This document shows, in pieces, positions 26,623-35,020 of a DNA stretch of 64,000 nucleotides (positions within the stretch are counted from its first letter, which is position 1; every line of letters starts with the position of its first letter). Source of the stretch: Chitinophagaceae bacterium PMP191F (lineage in GTDB: Bacteria > Bacteroidota > Bacteroidia > Chitinophagales > Chitinophagaceae); the NCBI GenBank assembly GCA_001302245.1, contig LGYU01000025.1, positions 1 to 64,000 of the forward strand, written 5' to 3'. Position numbers and translations under genes: made by a program. The notes beneath the pieces are model-generated. The model saw only the letters and a program-made list of their open reading frames with translations, was not told the DNA's origin and ran no database searches.

Positions 26623-27508
26623 ATCAGCTACGCGATTTAAGGGTGAAAATTAGGAATAAATCTGCACAGCCCCATAAACGGATTTTTTTATTGAAAAAAA
26701 TTTAAAAAATGTAAATCCAGACTTTAGTATGAATCGTAGATTTTATTGTTATATATGAAATAATAATAAACGCGCAGATAAGCGCTTCACGATATTGATG
26801 TGGTGTTACCCAGGAGCTAAAGGCTCACACGAAGGCTGGCTTTTGCCGGCTTTCTCGTTTTTATATAGTGCATCTTATAGATATTGTTGAATGGTGGTTT
26901 GATTCCCCCTTCATGTTGCTGTATTGCATTGTTACTTTTTTTTATTATATTTTCTGCCAATGATAAAAACATCCTTCTTCAAACTTCACAAAACAGATAG
27001 AACAAGCCCGGTGCAGATCAAAAGCTGGTAAGGACACCGTCCATCTTTTGCAGAACATCCCCTATCGATTGTTTCCCTTCAATATATTGTTATTGATATA
27101 TTCAGTACTAGCGCGACGTGTTATGAATACTACTATTACCAGTACTACATGCCCATAAAAAGGGTGAACTGGCCTTATTGGTAAATGCAGATAGTAATAT
27201 CAGCGTCAATTAATGCCTGGTATAAATCTATTTGTAACAGTCTGTCGTAGATATTCTATATCACTCATACACATTCTGGGGCTACATCTCTTTTTAAGGT
27301 TATACAACTTTTATACTTACGGATAGATTTGTCTAATCTGTTTTGATGGTATTATTTCTCCCACACAATTGATCAGATCTTACCAGTAGTGGTATGCATA
27401 TGCATTCCGGCATTATAATTATTGATGCATGGACACGATCATGTTGTTTGCTGACTACTATCATCTTCTTGTACCGGTTCTCTATTTAATAATGGTTAAA
27501 AACAATGT
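26623..27508. other. Long non-coding leader region, 886 bases
   Basis: The largest geneless stretch. It holds the small-RNA candidate at 26771-26862 and, at 27394-27405, a perfect 12-base palindrome (ATGCATATGCAT) with TACCA-gtag-TGGTA just before it, about 100 bases upstream of the ferritin-like gene. No open frame with coding character was seen on either strand. Confidence 0.5.
26771..26862 (+). ncRNA. Candidate structured small RNA with intrinsic terminator
   Basis: Three predicted helices in 90 bases: GCGC (26772-26775) with GCGC (26782-26785); GTGT (26803-26806) with ACAC (26827-26830) stacked on GAGC (26814-26817) with GCTC (26823-26826), leaving a 7-base bulge; and a 10-base terminator stem, GAAGGCTGGC and GCCGGCTTTC with a TTTT loop (two G-U pairs), ending TCGTTTTT at 26855-26862. 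No open frame crosses it, and the next plus-strand gene starts 646 bases away, so a free small RNA is more likely than a riboswitch. It does not match any RNA family that I recognise. Confidence 0.4.
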
Positions 27509-28207
27509 ATGAAACAACAACTATTACCTGTTCCTGAAACAGCTGCTGAACAGCAGTTGACAACGCGAGGCTTGGACAGAAGAAGATTTTTGTTGCAGGC
27601 TGCAGGCGTTGCTTCTGTGGCTGCCATTGCTGGTGCCTGTCATAAAAGCAATGATGACAGTGGTATTAACCTGGGCAGTGGTGATGTGGGTATTCTTAAT
27701 TATGCTTATGCACTGGAACAACTGGAAGCCGCTTTTTATACCGCGGCAGTATCTGCGCCTTATAATGGTATTACACCTTCTGAACAGGCGTTGCTGACGG
27801 ATATCAGAGATCATGAAATTGCACACCGGGAATTTTTTAAAACGGCGCTTGGCGCCAACGCTATAGTTTCTCTGGAAGTCAATTTCAGCAGTATCAATTT
27901 TACCAGTCGCGATAGCGTGTTGTCTGCTGCCAAAGCATTTGAAGACCTGGGAGTGTCTGCTTACAATGGTGCAGGCAGACTAATTACAAGTACGGATTAC
28001 CTGTTGCTGGCAGGAAAAATTGTTTCAGTAGAAGCACGTCATGCAGGATATATCCGCGATCTGATATCAAACGGAAGCTTTGCCGATAATACTATTGTTG
28101 CTGCATCTACAGGGCTCGATCAGGCCAGGATGCCAAATGATGTGCTGGCGATTGCAAGTACCTATCTGAAGTCAAAGCTTAATGCCAGTAATTTACCCAC
28201 TTCTTAA
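27509..28207 (+). CDS. Exported ferritin-like protein, copy 1 (Tat-type signal)
   Basis: 232 residues. The N-terminal DRRRFLLQAAGVASVAAIAGAC combines a twin-arginine-like motif with a possible lipobox cysteine, so the protein is probably exported folded and may be lipidated. The rest is a ferritin-like four-helix bundle (Ferritin_2 type): LNYAYALEQLEAAFYTAAV, ITDIRDHEIAHREFF in the form LTDIRDHEIAHREF, AAKAFEDLGVSAYNGAG and IVSVEARHAGYI. The E and H residues in those helices (LEAAF, HEIAH, FEDLG, VEARH) are the carboxylate and histidine ligands expected for a di-iron site. Whether it stores iron or acts as an oxidase is unknown. Directly followed by its paralogue. Confidence 0.82.
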   Translation: MKQQLLPVPETAAEQQLTTRGLDRRRFLLQAAGVASVAAIAGACHKSNDDSGINLGSGDVGILNYAYALEQLEAAFYTAAVSAPYNGITPSEQALLTDIRDHEIAHREFFKTALGANAIVSLEVNFSSINFTSRDSVLSAAKAFEDLGVSAYNGAGRLITSTDYLLLAGKIVSVEARHAGYIRDLISNGSFADNTIVAASTGLDQARMPNDVLAIASTYLKSKLNASNLPTS

Positions 28208-28217
28208 ATTGATTGTT

Positions 28218-29060
28218 ATGAACATAGAACATATCATTACAGAATTAGAGAAAGCAGATCCCGAAGTATACGAGAGAATGAGTCCGCGTCGTAAAGTAAT
28301 GCAGCAGTTTGCCAGGACCGGCAGAACTATTGCTTTAAGTGCGTTACCACTGGCATTGAGCAGCTTGTTTACTAAAGCCTACGGTAGAGGTGTTACTGCA
28401 GTATCTGATGTATTGCAATATGCGCTTACACTGGAGTACCTGGAGGCTGATTTTTATACGCAGGCGGTGGCATCGGGTATTATACCGGCAGGTGCAGCCA
28501 CTACAGCTCTTACATTGATCCGCGATCATGAAAATGCACATGTGGCGTTGCTGAAAACCGCTATTACTGGTTTGGGCGTTACGCCGGTTAGCAAGCCCAC
28601 ATTTGATTTTTCTGCGGGCAGTGGTTCGGGCAACGGGCCTTTTAAAACTGTATTTACCGATTACAGTGTGTTGCTGGCAGTAGCGCAAACGTTTGAAGAT
28701 ACAGGTGTGCGTGCTTATAAAGGACGTGCTGCCGAACTGGTTAGCAGTAAAGATGTGCTGACAGTGGCATTGCAGATCCATTCAGTAGAGGCGCGCCATG
28801 CATCGCATCTCAGAAGTATGCGCAGGGCTTTAACCGGTAGTACTACTATCAAACCCTGGATCACAGGCAATGACACGGCTGGTATTGGTGCTGCTGTACA
28901 AGCCAGCTACAATGGTGAAGATCTTACTATGCAGGCAGGCATCAATATTGTTGGTATCAACGGAACCAGTATATCTGCCAATGCAGCTTCGGAAGCGTTT
29001 GATGAGCCTCTTACATCTACTGCTGTACTGGCCATTGTAAATCCATTTATTAAATCTTAG
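28218..29060 (+). CDS. Exported ferritin-like protein, copy 2
   Basis: 280 residues from ATG 28218 (MNIEHIITELEKADPEVYERM), 10 bases after copy 1, so the two are an operon. An N-terminal helix precedes a region with RRKVMQQFARTGRTIALSA, a possible export signal placed unusually far (about residue 24) from the start. Ferritin-like helices repeat the ligand pattern of copy 1: LEYLEADFYTQAV, LIRDHENAHVALL, QTFEDTGVRAYKG and HSVEARHASHL. A 60-residue extension follows the last helix. The pair probably forms a hetero-oligomer, though this is inference. Confidence 0.78.
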   Translation: MNIEHIITELEKADPEVYERMSPRRKVMQQFARTGRTIALSALPLALSSLFTKAYGRGVTAVSDVLQYALTLEYLEADFYTQAVASGIIPAGAATTALTLIRDHENAHVALLKTAITGLGVTPVSKPTFDFSAGSGSGNGPFKTVFTDYSVLLAVAQTFEDTGVRAYKGRAAELVSSKDVLTVALQIHSVEARHASHLRSMRRALTGSTTIKPWITGNDTAGIGAAVQASYNGEDLTMQAGINIVGINGTSISANAASEAFDEPLTSTAVLAIVNPFIKS

Positions 29061-29404
29061 TTTTTATATTGGTCTGATCAATTAGTGTATGAGTGAGAAC
29101 CTGTATGTCCTTTGTGACATGCAGGTTTGTTTTTTTAAATGATCTGATGGAAAATATGAGCCCATTTCTATTGAATATGTTAATGCCGGATAATCTATAA
29201 ACATCAATCGGCCTGTGTAAGCAGTGATAAACCCCAAAAACAGTGTGTAATATCGTGTGCAGAAAGTAAGGCCGGTAGAGGCTCGGCCGTTGGCCGTTGT
29301 AAAAAAACAGTGATAGGTTTGCAGCGTATACATTGCTGAAAGATGGTTAAATGTGCCTGCTCTCAAAACCATTTCTTCACCACAGCTTACAAAAAAAGAT
29401 GCTA
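29061..29404. other. Intergenic region, 344 bases
   Basis: Apart from the terminator at 29098-29136 and a GGCCG/CGGCC inverted pair near 29270-29300, nothing recognisable is seen. Open frames here run antisense to, or overlap, the LutA gene. Confidence 0.5.
29098..29136 (+). terminator. Intrinsic terminator after ferritin-like operon
   Basis: AACCTGTATGTC and GACATGCAGGTT form a 12-base stem with one G-U pair and a six-base loop, followed by a T-rich tail, 37 bases after the ferritin-like operon. Confidence 0.85.
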
Positions 29405-30121
29405 TTAAAACATTGCCAGCACATCGGCAATATGCATGGTTTGCATGGGCAGGCCTTTGTGACGGATGTAGCCATCCAGGTGCATCAGGCACGACAAATC
29501 AGTGGAAATGATACAAGATGCTCCCGTATTGCGGGCATTGGTGACTTTCTGATCGGCCATGCCGGTAGAAATAGCTTCAAACTTTACAGCAAACGTACCG
29601 CCAAAACCACAGCAGGTTTCCACGTCGTTCATTTCTACTAATTCAAGCCCCTGCACATTGGATAACAGCTTGCGTGGTTCTTCCTTGATCCTGCATTCAC
29701 GTAATCCTGCACAGGAATCGTGATAAGTAGCACGGGCATGAAAACTGGCGCCCACATTATCGATCTGCAATACATTGACCAGGAATTCAGAAAACTCGAA
29801 TGTTCTTTTACCCAGTTCTTTAACAGTATTGTGCAGGGAAGAGTTATCGAACAGGGTCTGATAGAAATTGCGTACAAAGCCCACGCAGGATGCGCTGGGT
29901 GCTACAATATAATCACTTCCCTTAAAATCTTTAATGAACTTGGTACACACATCACGCGCCTCATCTCTGAAACCGGCGTTGAATGCCGGTTGTCCGCAAC
30001 AGGTTTGATTGGCGTTGTATTGTACAGTACACCCTGCTTTTTCCAGCACCTTTACCATATTGAAGGCTGTTTGCGGGTAAAGCTGATCAATAAAACAGGG
30101 TATAAAAAGTTGTACTGTCAT
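29405..30121 (-). CDS. lutA: LutA/YkgE-type Fe-S oxidoreductase subunit (CCG domains)
   Basis: 238 residues with two cysteine-rich CCG domains: TCCGQPAFNAGF near residue 40 with a preceding FIPCFIDQL, and TYHDSCAGLRECRI plus ETCCGFGGTFAVKF in the second half. This is the LutA (YkgE) subunit of the LutABC L-lactate oxidation complex; in many bacteria lutB and lutC are adjacent, but here neither appears within the window. It may therefore act with distant partners, or be a GlpC-like relative. Cytoplasmic, Fe-S cluster-containing. It sits upstream of nothing obvious and downstream of ribH on the same strand (23-base gap). Confidence 0.85.
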   Translation of the reverse strand: MTVQLFIPCFIDQLYPQTAFNMVKVLEKAGCTVQYNANQTCCGQPAFNAGFRDEARDVCTKFIKDFKGSDYIVAPSASCVGFVRNFYQTLFDNSSLHNTVKELGKRTFEFSEFLVNVLQIDNVGASFHARATYHDSCAGLRECRIKEEPRKLLSNVQGLELVEMNDVETCCGFGGTFAVKFEAISTGMADQKVTNARNTGASCIISTDLSCLMHLDGYIRHKGLPMQTMHIADVLAMF

Positions 30122-30144
30122 GGTATTGCTGGCACCTTCCGGAA

Positions 30145-30654
30145 CTATTTTTTGAACAACTGAAATGAATGTACCAGTCCGATCATTTTTAAAGCGGTGA
30201 TGGCTGCTTCTTCGCCTTTATGGCCATGTTTGCCGCCGATGCGTTCATCGGCCTGTTGCTGGTTGTCTACCGTTAAAATGCCAAAGACAGTGGGTACTGG
30301 CATGGTCAGGTTGAGGTTTACGATGCCATCAGTAACACCTTTGCACACATAATCGAAGTGCGGGGTATCGCCACGCAGTACACAGCCAAGGGCTATAAAT
30401 GCCAGCGGACGATCGTCTTTGTATTTATGTGCATCCCAGTAGCTTTTGATAATAAAGGGGATCTCAAATGCACCGGGTACTGTCAGCATATGTACCTGAC
30501 TGATATTTTGCTGTTCCAGTACTTTGCGACAGCCTTTTTCCAGCTTATCAACAATGTGGGCGTTCCACTCGGTACGTGCAATAACAACACAGGCATCCTT
30601 TGGAAGAATGCCCGTATTGAACTGTAATAAGGTGCTGTTGCCAGTTGCAGCCAT
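30145..30654 (-). CDS. ribH: 6,7-dimethyl-8-ribityllumazine synthase
   Basis: 169-residue lumazine synthase that condenses 3,4-dihydroxybutanone 4-phosphate with the ribitylaminopyrimidine in riboflavin synthesis. The start at 30654 (MAATGNSTLL) avoids a nine-residue leader in the same frame. Motifs: VIARTEWNAHI, VPGAFEIPFIIKS, LGCVLRGDTPHFDYVC with the catalytic histidine, and KGVTDGIVNLNLTMPVPTVFGILTV in the expected order. Family length is 150-170, a good fit. In Bacteroidota ribH commonly neighbours a TPR protein and recF, as here. Confidence 0.95.
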   Translation of the reverse strand: MAATGNSTLLQFNTGILPKDACVVIARTEWNAHIVDKLEKGCRKVLEQQNISQVHMLTVPGAFEIPFIIKSYWDAHKYKDDRPLAFIALGCVLRGDTPHFDYVCKGVTDGIVNLNLTMPVPTVFGILTVDNQQQADERIGGKHGHKGEEAAITALKMIGLVHSFQLFKK

Positions 30655-30747
30655 AGATAATTTATAAGGTGCAAGGTTCAAGGTATAAGCTCCAGCGTTT
30701 AACTGGTTAGCAACCCTTGTGTCTTGCTGCTTTTAATCCTGAATTCT

Positions 30748-31446
30748 TTACTTCGTGTCTCCCATTTTAGCCAGGTACTTGTCGGCCTCAAAAGCACGCT
30801 GTGTGGAAGGATATTTGTCTTTGATAGACTTCAGCAGTTCAATAGCTTCTTTATCCTTGCCCAACTCCTGGTTTAACAGGGCTGCTCTGAACAGGTACTC
30901 CGGAGAGTTCACATCATCATCTTCAAATAAAGTACCAGCTTTGGTATAAGCGTCTACAGCTTCTTTCTTTTTACCCAGTTCTGCATACGCATCACCCAGT
31001 AAACCTGTAGCACGAAGTTTTGCTTCTTTCTGGTCGGTAGAAAAGCCTTCAAGATATTTTACAGCATTGCTGTAATCGCCTAACTGCAGGTAGCAGGAAC
31101 CAGCGTAGAATTTGGCAAGGTTGCCGGAATTGGTACCGCTGAATTTGTCGATCACTTTCAGGAAACCCATGTTCACACCGTCTCCGTTCAGAGCCAATTT
31201 CAGTGAATCCTGGTTATAGTAATTTTCTGCTTTCCAGATAGCTTCAGCAGCCTGTTGCTCTTTGGGTTCGCGGAAATAGCTGTTGTATACATAAGTGCCG
31301 CCTACCAGCAGTATAATAGCCACGATTGCATACAGCACGTATTTGCTGTTCTTGCTCCAGAATTGCCGGGCAGATGCCACAACTTTATCTTCTGTAGATA
31401 GTTCCGGGCTACCCTGCCCTGCTGCCTGCTTCACGTCAGTTGCCAT
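30748..31446 (-). CDS. Membrane-anchored TPR protein (YfgM/TPR_21-like)
   Basis: 232 residues: a short cytoplasmic N-terminus, a single span at about 35-57 (YVLYAIVAIILLVGGTYVY), then periplasmic TPR-type helices (LAKFYAGSCYLQLGDYSNAV, KLRATGLLGDAYAELGKKKEA). The N-in anchor with a following TPR region is the layout of YfgM/TPR_21 proteins, which in E. coli assist secretion and envelope chaperoning. It lies between ribH and pdhA on the same strand, part of the conserved ribH-TPR-recF neighbourhood. Confidence 0.85.
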   Translation of the reverse strand: MATDVKQAAGQGSPELSTEDKVVASARQFWSKNSKYVLYAIVAIILLVGGTYVYNSYFREPKEQQAAEAIWKAENYYNQDSLKLALNGDGVNMGFLKVIDKFSGTNSGNLAKFYAGSCYLQLGDYSNAVKYLEGFSTDQKEAKLRATGLLGDAYAELGKKKEAVDAYTKAGTLFEDDDVNSPEYLFRAALLNQELGKDKEAIELLKSIKDKYPSTQRAFEADKYLAKMGDTK

Positions 31447-31492
31447 GAATGTTGATTATTTGGGGTTTGATAAAATGAATTCGCAAAAAATG

Positions 31493-32491
31493 TTAGTCTA
31501 CGATAAACGGATAATCCGGTTGCGTTACGATATCTTTCAGCACTTCATCATCAGAAGGCCATGGAGACTCTTCCGCAAACTGAACAGAAGCCAATACTTT
31601 ATCATTCACCCTTTTGTCAATAGCAGCAATTTCGTCTTTAGTAGCATATTTGTTCTTCAGAATCGTATTCAGTACCAGTTGGATCGGATCGCGTTGTTTA
31701 TATTCTTCTACCTCTTCTTTGGTACGGTATTTCTGGGGATCAGAAATAGAGTGACCTTTATAGCGGTAGGTTTTAATTTCCAGTAAAGTAGGGCCGCCGC
31801 CTTCGCGTGCTCTTTTTACAGCACGGCTTACTGCATCGTGTACGGCTTCAGCGCTCATACCGTCTACAGAATCACCAGGCATGTCGTATGCATCGGCCAG
31901 TTTATAAATATCCACCACGTTGCTGGTACGTTCTACAGAAGTTCCCATAGCGTAGTGATTGTTTTCGCAAATGAAGATTACGGGCAATTTCCAGGTCATG
32001 GCAATATTGAACGTTTCGTGCAGCATACCCTGACGGGCAGCACCATCACCAAAGAAAGTGAGGGAAACATTGTCTGTACCTTTATATTTTTCAGCAAATG
32101 CCAGTCCGGCACCGGTACCGATCTGTGCACCTACAATACCGTGACCACCGAAAAAGAAAACATCTTTACCAAAAAAGTGCATGCTGCCACCCTTACCTTT
32201 GGCACAACCGGTAGCTTTGCCATATAATTCAGCCATACAGCTTTCGGGGCTCATACCTTTAGCGAGTGCCAGGCCGTGATCACGGTAAGCAGTTACAAAC
32301 GGATCTTCCAGGCGGGTAGCGGTCATACAACCGGCGGCAATAGCTTCCTGGCCTACATAGGCGTGGAAAAAGCCGCGGATCTTACCATCCATTTTATACT
32401 TCTCTTCTGCCGTCAACTCAAACTGGCGTATCAATTGCATTAATTCGTACCAGTACAAATAGGTCTCTTTGGAAAATTTAGTAGTGGCCAC
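31493..32491 (-). CDS. pdhA: Pyruvate dehydrogenase E1 component, alpha subunit
   Basis: 332 residues of the thiamine-diphosphate-dependent E1 alpha subunit, which decarboxylates pyruvate within the pyruvate dehydrogenase complex. The TPP/Mg motif is FFGDGAARQG then FICENNHYAMG. Other family segments are FHAYVGQEAIAAG, TAYRDHGLALAKG, GKGGSMHFF and the regulatory-loop region YRYKGHSISDPQKYRTKEEV in parts. The beta subunit is not in the window; in many Bacteroidota the subunits are encoded at separate loci. A TATCTTTG box lies upstream. Confidence 0.95.
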   Translation of the reverse strand: MATTKFSKETYLYWYELMQLIRQFELTAEEKYKMDGKIRGFFHAYVGQEAIAAGCMTATRLEDPFVTAYRDHGLALAKGMSPESCMAELYGKATGCAKGKGGSMHFFGKDVFFFGGHGIVGAQIGTGAGLAFAEKYKGTDNVSLTFFGDGAARQGMLHETFNIAMTWKLPVIFICENNHYAMGTSVERTSNVVDIYKLADAYDMPGDSVDGMSAEAVHDAVSRAVKRAREGGGPTLLEIKTYRYKGHSISDPQKYRTKEEVEEYKQRDPIQLVLNTILKNKYATKDEIAAIDKRVNDKVLASVQFAEESPWPSDDEVLKDIVTQPDYPFIVD

Positions 32492-32547
32492 AGTTCAATA
32501 ATTTGATGTGTTAACCTGTTTACGCATCGGGCGCAACAAAGCGGGGG

Positions 32548-32555
32548 CAAAGATA
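32548..32555 (-). promoter_or_regulatory. Probable -7 element of pdhA
   Basis: Minus-strand TATCTTTG, a full match to TAnnTTTG, 57 bases upstream of the pdhA start. No clear -33 partner. Confidence 0.4.
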
Positions 32556-32630
32556 AGGGGTAAATACCAATTTTGAAATGTTTCTGGTGTATTGTTTCTG
32601 GTTTGTAAGTAACTGCCGGTGTGGAGATTA

Positions 32631-32755
32631 GCTTATAAGTTGTAGGTAATAGGTTATAAGTTTGTTGCTGTATATATAGGCCTGGGCGCCCTGTTTTCAG
32701 TGAAATATTGGTTACAGCGATCAACTTATTACTAACAACCTATTACTTAAAACCT
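32631..32755. repeat. Imperfect inverted-repeat element
   Basis: Two arms of about 43 bases (32631-32672 and 32713-32755) are imperfect reverse complements: both, read toward the centre, share AACCTATTAC, CAACTTAT and TACAGC blocks, around a 40-base loop that includes GGCGCC. It lies in the 330-base gap between pdhA and recF, which has no gene. A partial copy of the arm sequence (ACAACCTATAATTTATAAC) occurs at 59882-59902. Small palindromic mobile-like repeat or relic; no transposase. Confidence 0.45.
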
Positions 32756-32821
32756 GTTCAGTAGCTTTACCGTATCTTGCAGCCGCGTTCCGGCGCTTTT
32801 CACTCTTAACATGCATTTGGT

Positions 32822-33904
32822 TTGCTTTTTCTCCGTTCCATATCGGTTATCCAGTTTAAAAATTACCGCCAGCAGCAGTTTGATTTTTCAGAACGTATTG
32901 TAGGTGTATGCGGACCTAATGGCATTGGCAAAACCAACCTGCTGGACGCCATTTATTACTGCTGTTTCACCAAAAGCTATTTTACCCGCTCTGACAGCCA
33001 GAATGTACTGAAAGGTACCAGCGGTTTCCGGGTAGAAGGACAGTTTACCAGCAACAACCTGCCGGTGAAAGTAGTGAGCATCCTGCGTGAAACAGGTCGG
33101 AAGGAGTTCCTGGTAAATGAGGAGCCTTACGAAAAACTGGCGCAGCATATTGGCAAATTACCTTGTGTGATCATTGCTCCCGATGATGTACAGATCATTA
33201 CCGGTGGCAGTGAAGAAAGACGCCGTTTCCTGGATGCCCTGTTGTGCCAGTTGAATCCGGACTACCTGCAGCAGTTAATGGATTATAATAAAGTAATGCA
33301 ACAGCGCAACAGCCTGCTGAAGTCGGCCGCTGACCGGCGTGCAGTAGATACCCGCCTGCTGGATGTGTATGATGAGCAACTGGCCGGATATACAGATTAC
33401 CTGTTCCCGCTGCGACAGCAATTCCTGGATAAATTAATTCCCCGCATACTGGAATTTTATAAGCAGATAGCCGGTGCAGAAGAAGGGTTATCATTGTTCT
33501 ATGAAAGTCAGTTGCTGGATGCTTCCTGTCGCGCGTTGCTGGCCCGTTCACGTGAAAAGGACCTGCTGTTGCAACGGACCAGTGTCGGTATCCATAAAGA
33601 CGATATTGCCATACTACTGAACGAGCAGCCTTTTAAAGCCATTGCTTCTCAGGGACAGCGCAAAAGCCTTTTATTTGCCATGAAACTGGCCGAATTTGAC
33701 ACATTGAAGGAAGCGAACGGCTTTGCCCCTTTGCTGTTACTGGATGATGTATTTGAAAAACTGGATGAAATGCGGATGCACAACCTGTTGCAACGGGTAT
33801 GTGTGAATAATGACGGGCCTGTATTTATTACCGATACGCACGAAGCCAGGTTGCGCAAACACCTGGAACTGCTGCAACTCCCCTGCCAGGTGATTTGTCT
33901 TTAG
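32822..33904 (+). CDS. recF: DNA replication and repair protein RecF
   Basis: 360-residue SMC-like ATPase that loads RecA at gaps. The Walker A motif is GPNGIGKTN (about 32-40), the signature region is SQGQRKSLLFAMKLAE and Walker B is LLLLDDVFEKLD. The N-terminal ISVIQFKNYRQQ is the family opening. The start is TTG at 32822: a stop at 32807-32809 closes the frame and there is no ATG between, so the non-ATG start is forced. An ATG at 32811 is out of frame. Followed by a small unknown gene and DUF721, the usual recF neighbour. Confidence 0.95.
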   Translation: MLFLRSISVIQFKNYRQQQFDFSERIVGVCGPNGIGKTNLLDAIYYCCFTKSYFTRSDSQNVLKGTSGFRVEGQFTSNNLPVKVVSILRETGRKEFLVNEEPYEKLAQHIGKLPCVIIAPDDVQIITGGSEERRRFLDALLCQLNPDYLQQLMDYNKVMQQRNSLLKSAADRRAVDTRLLDVYDEQLAGYTDYLFPLRQQFLDKLIPRILEFYKQIAGAEEGLSLFYESQLLDASCRALLARSREKDLLLQRTSVGIHKDDIAILLNEQPFKAIASQGQRKSLLFAMKLAEFDTLKEANGFAPLLLLDDVFEKLDEMRMHNLLQRVCVNNDGPVFITDTHEARLRKHLELLQLPCQVICL

Positions 33905-34079
33905 TCAACCGCACGCTGACCACTCATCAAAAATTGATTTCCGGATTATGATTTTACAATAGTTACCTGTAATTTAATTAGTGAAACCGACCGGTTCACA
34001 AAATTAACTGCTGAGCAAAAGTTACGTCTCCCTTGCGTGCTGTTGCCGGTGTTTTTTACAACGCTATGCACATTGCCGT

Positions 34080-34424
34080 ATGAATATGAATGTACACACC
34101 TGTATTGCATTCCTGGAGCAGACCAATGACCCGGCTATTGCCTTTTTTTCGTTCGATACCGATGCCGACGGAGAACGTGGTATTATCAGGGCCAATAAGG
34201 AAGGATTGCGTCTGTATGCCCTGGAATTGCTAAAAAAGTCTCTTGAGATTGAGCACAACACTCCTGCCCGGTCACTTTCCTTTGACAATTATCCCTGGTT
34301 GGTAAGCGATACTGGCTATGACCTGATTGCCGCCGTGCAGCCCGAATGCGGCAGCCGGCAGGAAATTATGGACGACATGAATATGGCGGACGATACATTA
34401 TCGGCCATGCAGACCGGTATCTGA
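34080..34424 (+). CDS. Small unknown acidic protein between recF and DUF721
   Basis: 114 residues (two methionines near the start, 34080 and 34086). No signal peptide or membrane span. Fairly acidic, with FFSFDTDADGERG, LYALELLKKSLEIE and a C-terminal EIMDDMNMADDTLSAMQTGI. I recognise no family. It is on the same strand as recF and DUF721, 85 bases from DUF721, which suggests a role tied to replication or repair, but only by context. Confidence 0.55.
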   Translation: MNMNVHTCIAFLEQTNDPAIAFFSFDTDADGERGIIRANKEGLRLYALELLKKSLEIEHNTPARSLSFDNYPWLVSDTGYDLIAAVQPECGSRQEIMDDMNMADDTLSAMQTGI

Positions 34425-34508
34425 TAAACAGCCTTTACAAGTACTGTGCGGAGCAAGGAAGTTGTTCACCTTGCAACGGCAATTGAATGCTTTTGCTAAC
34501 TTGCACCC

Positions 34509-34790
34509 ATGGGACAATACTCATTAGGTGATGCGTTGAAACACTTTTTAAGGAACAGTCGTCTGAAAGGCTATATACAGGCCATGCAGATTGAAGACGT
34601 ATGGGAAAAACTCATGGGTAAAACCATTGCACGTTACACCGATAAAATACAGATACACGGTCATACCTTATATATCAATACCAGCGTTGCTCCCCTGCGC
34701 CAGGAACTTTTGTTCCAGAAAGAATCCATCATGAAACGGGTGAATGAGGAGTTGGGTGAAAATATTATTAAGGAAGTAGTGATTAAGTAA
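34509..34790 (+). CDS. DUF721 domain protein
   Basis: 93-residue protein of the DUF721/DciA-like group. Seen: YSLGDALKHFLRNSRLKGYI at the start, VWEKLMGKTIARYTDKIQIHG, LYINTSVAPLRQELLFQKESI, and a final NIIKEVVIK strand. In many bacteria this domain (DciA) loads or assists the replicative helicase, and DUF721 genes sit beside recF and gyrB, as here. A TAACTTGC -7-like box lies at 34497-34504, close to the start codon. Confidence 0.9.
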   Translation: MGQYSLGDALKHFLRNSRLKGYIQAMQIEDVWEKLMGKTIARYTDKIQIHGHTLYINTSVAPLRQELLFQKESIMKRVNEELGENIIKEVVIK

Positions 34791-35020
34791 GAGTGACGTT
34801 AAATACAGGTTTTGGGGCTACTACAAGGTGTTAGCTGTTAGGTTTTAGCCATTAGCTTGCGTCTTGGGACCTTGCGAGCATAATTGCTTTCGGACTTTCC
34901 GACTGGACTTCTTCTCTACAATCAAACAATCCAGCCACATCCCCTTTTAATTTAAAAAAGCAATATTCAATAACAGCCCTGCCGTGGCAGCCGGTAACTT
35001 TATTCAAATATTTATATTGT

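Noticed and set aside
26803-26830. Known riboswitch (glycine, c-di-GMP, preQ1, SRP RNA)
   Set aside because: Compared by eye with the cores of these RNAs; the conserved nucleotides are not present.
32440-32724. Minus-strand frame of 94 residues overlapping the pdhA start
   Set aside because: Overlaps the pdhA promoter and the inverted repeat, with low-complexity, repeat-derived codons and no family signal.
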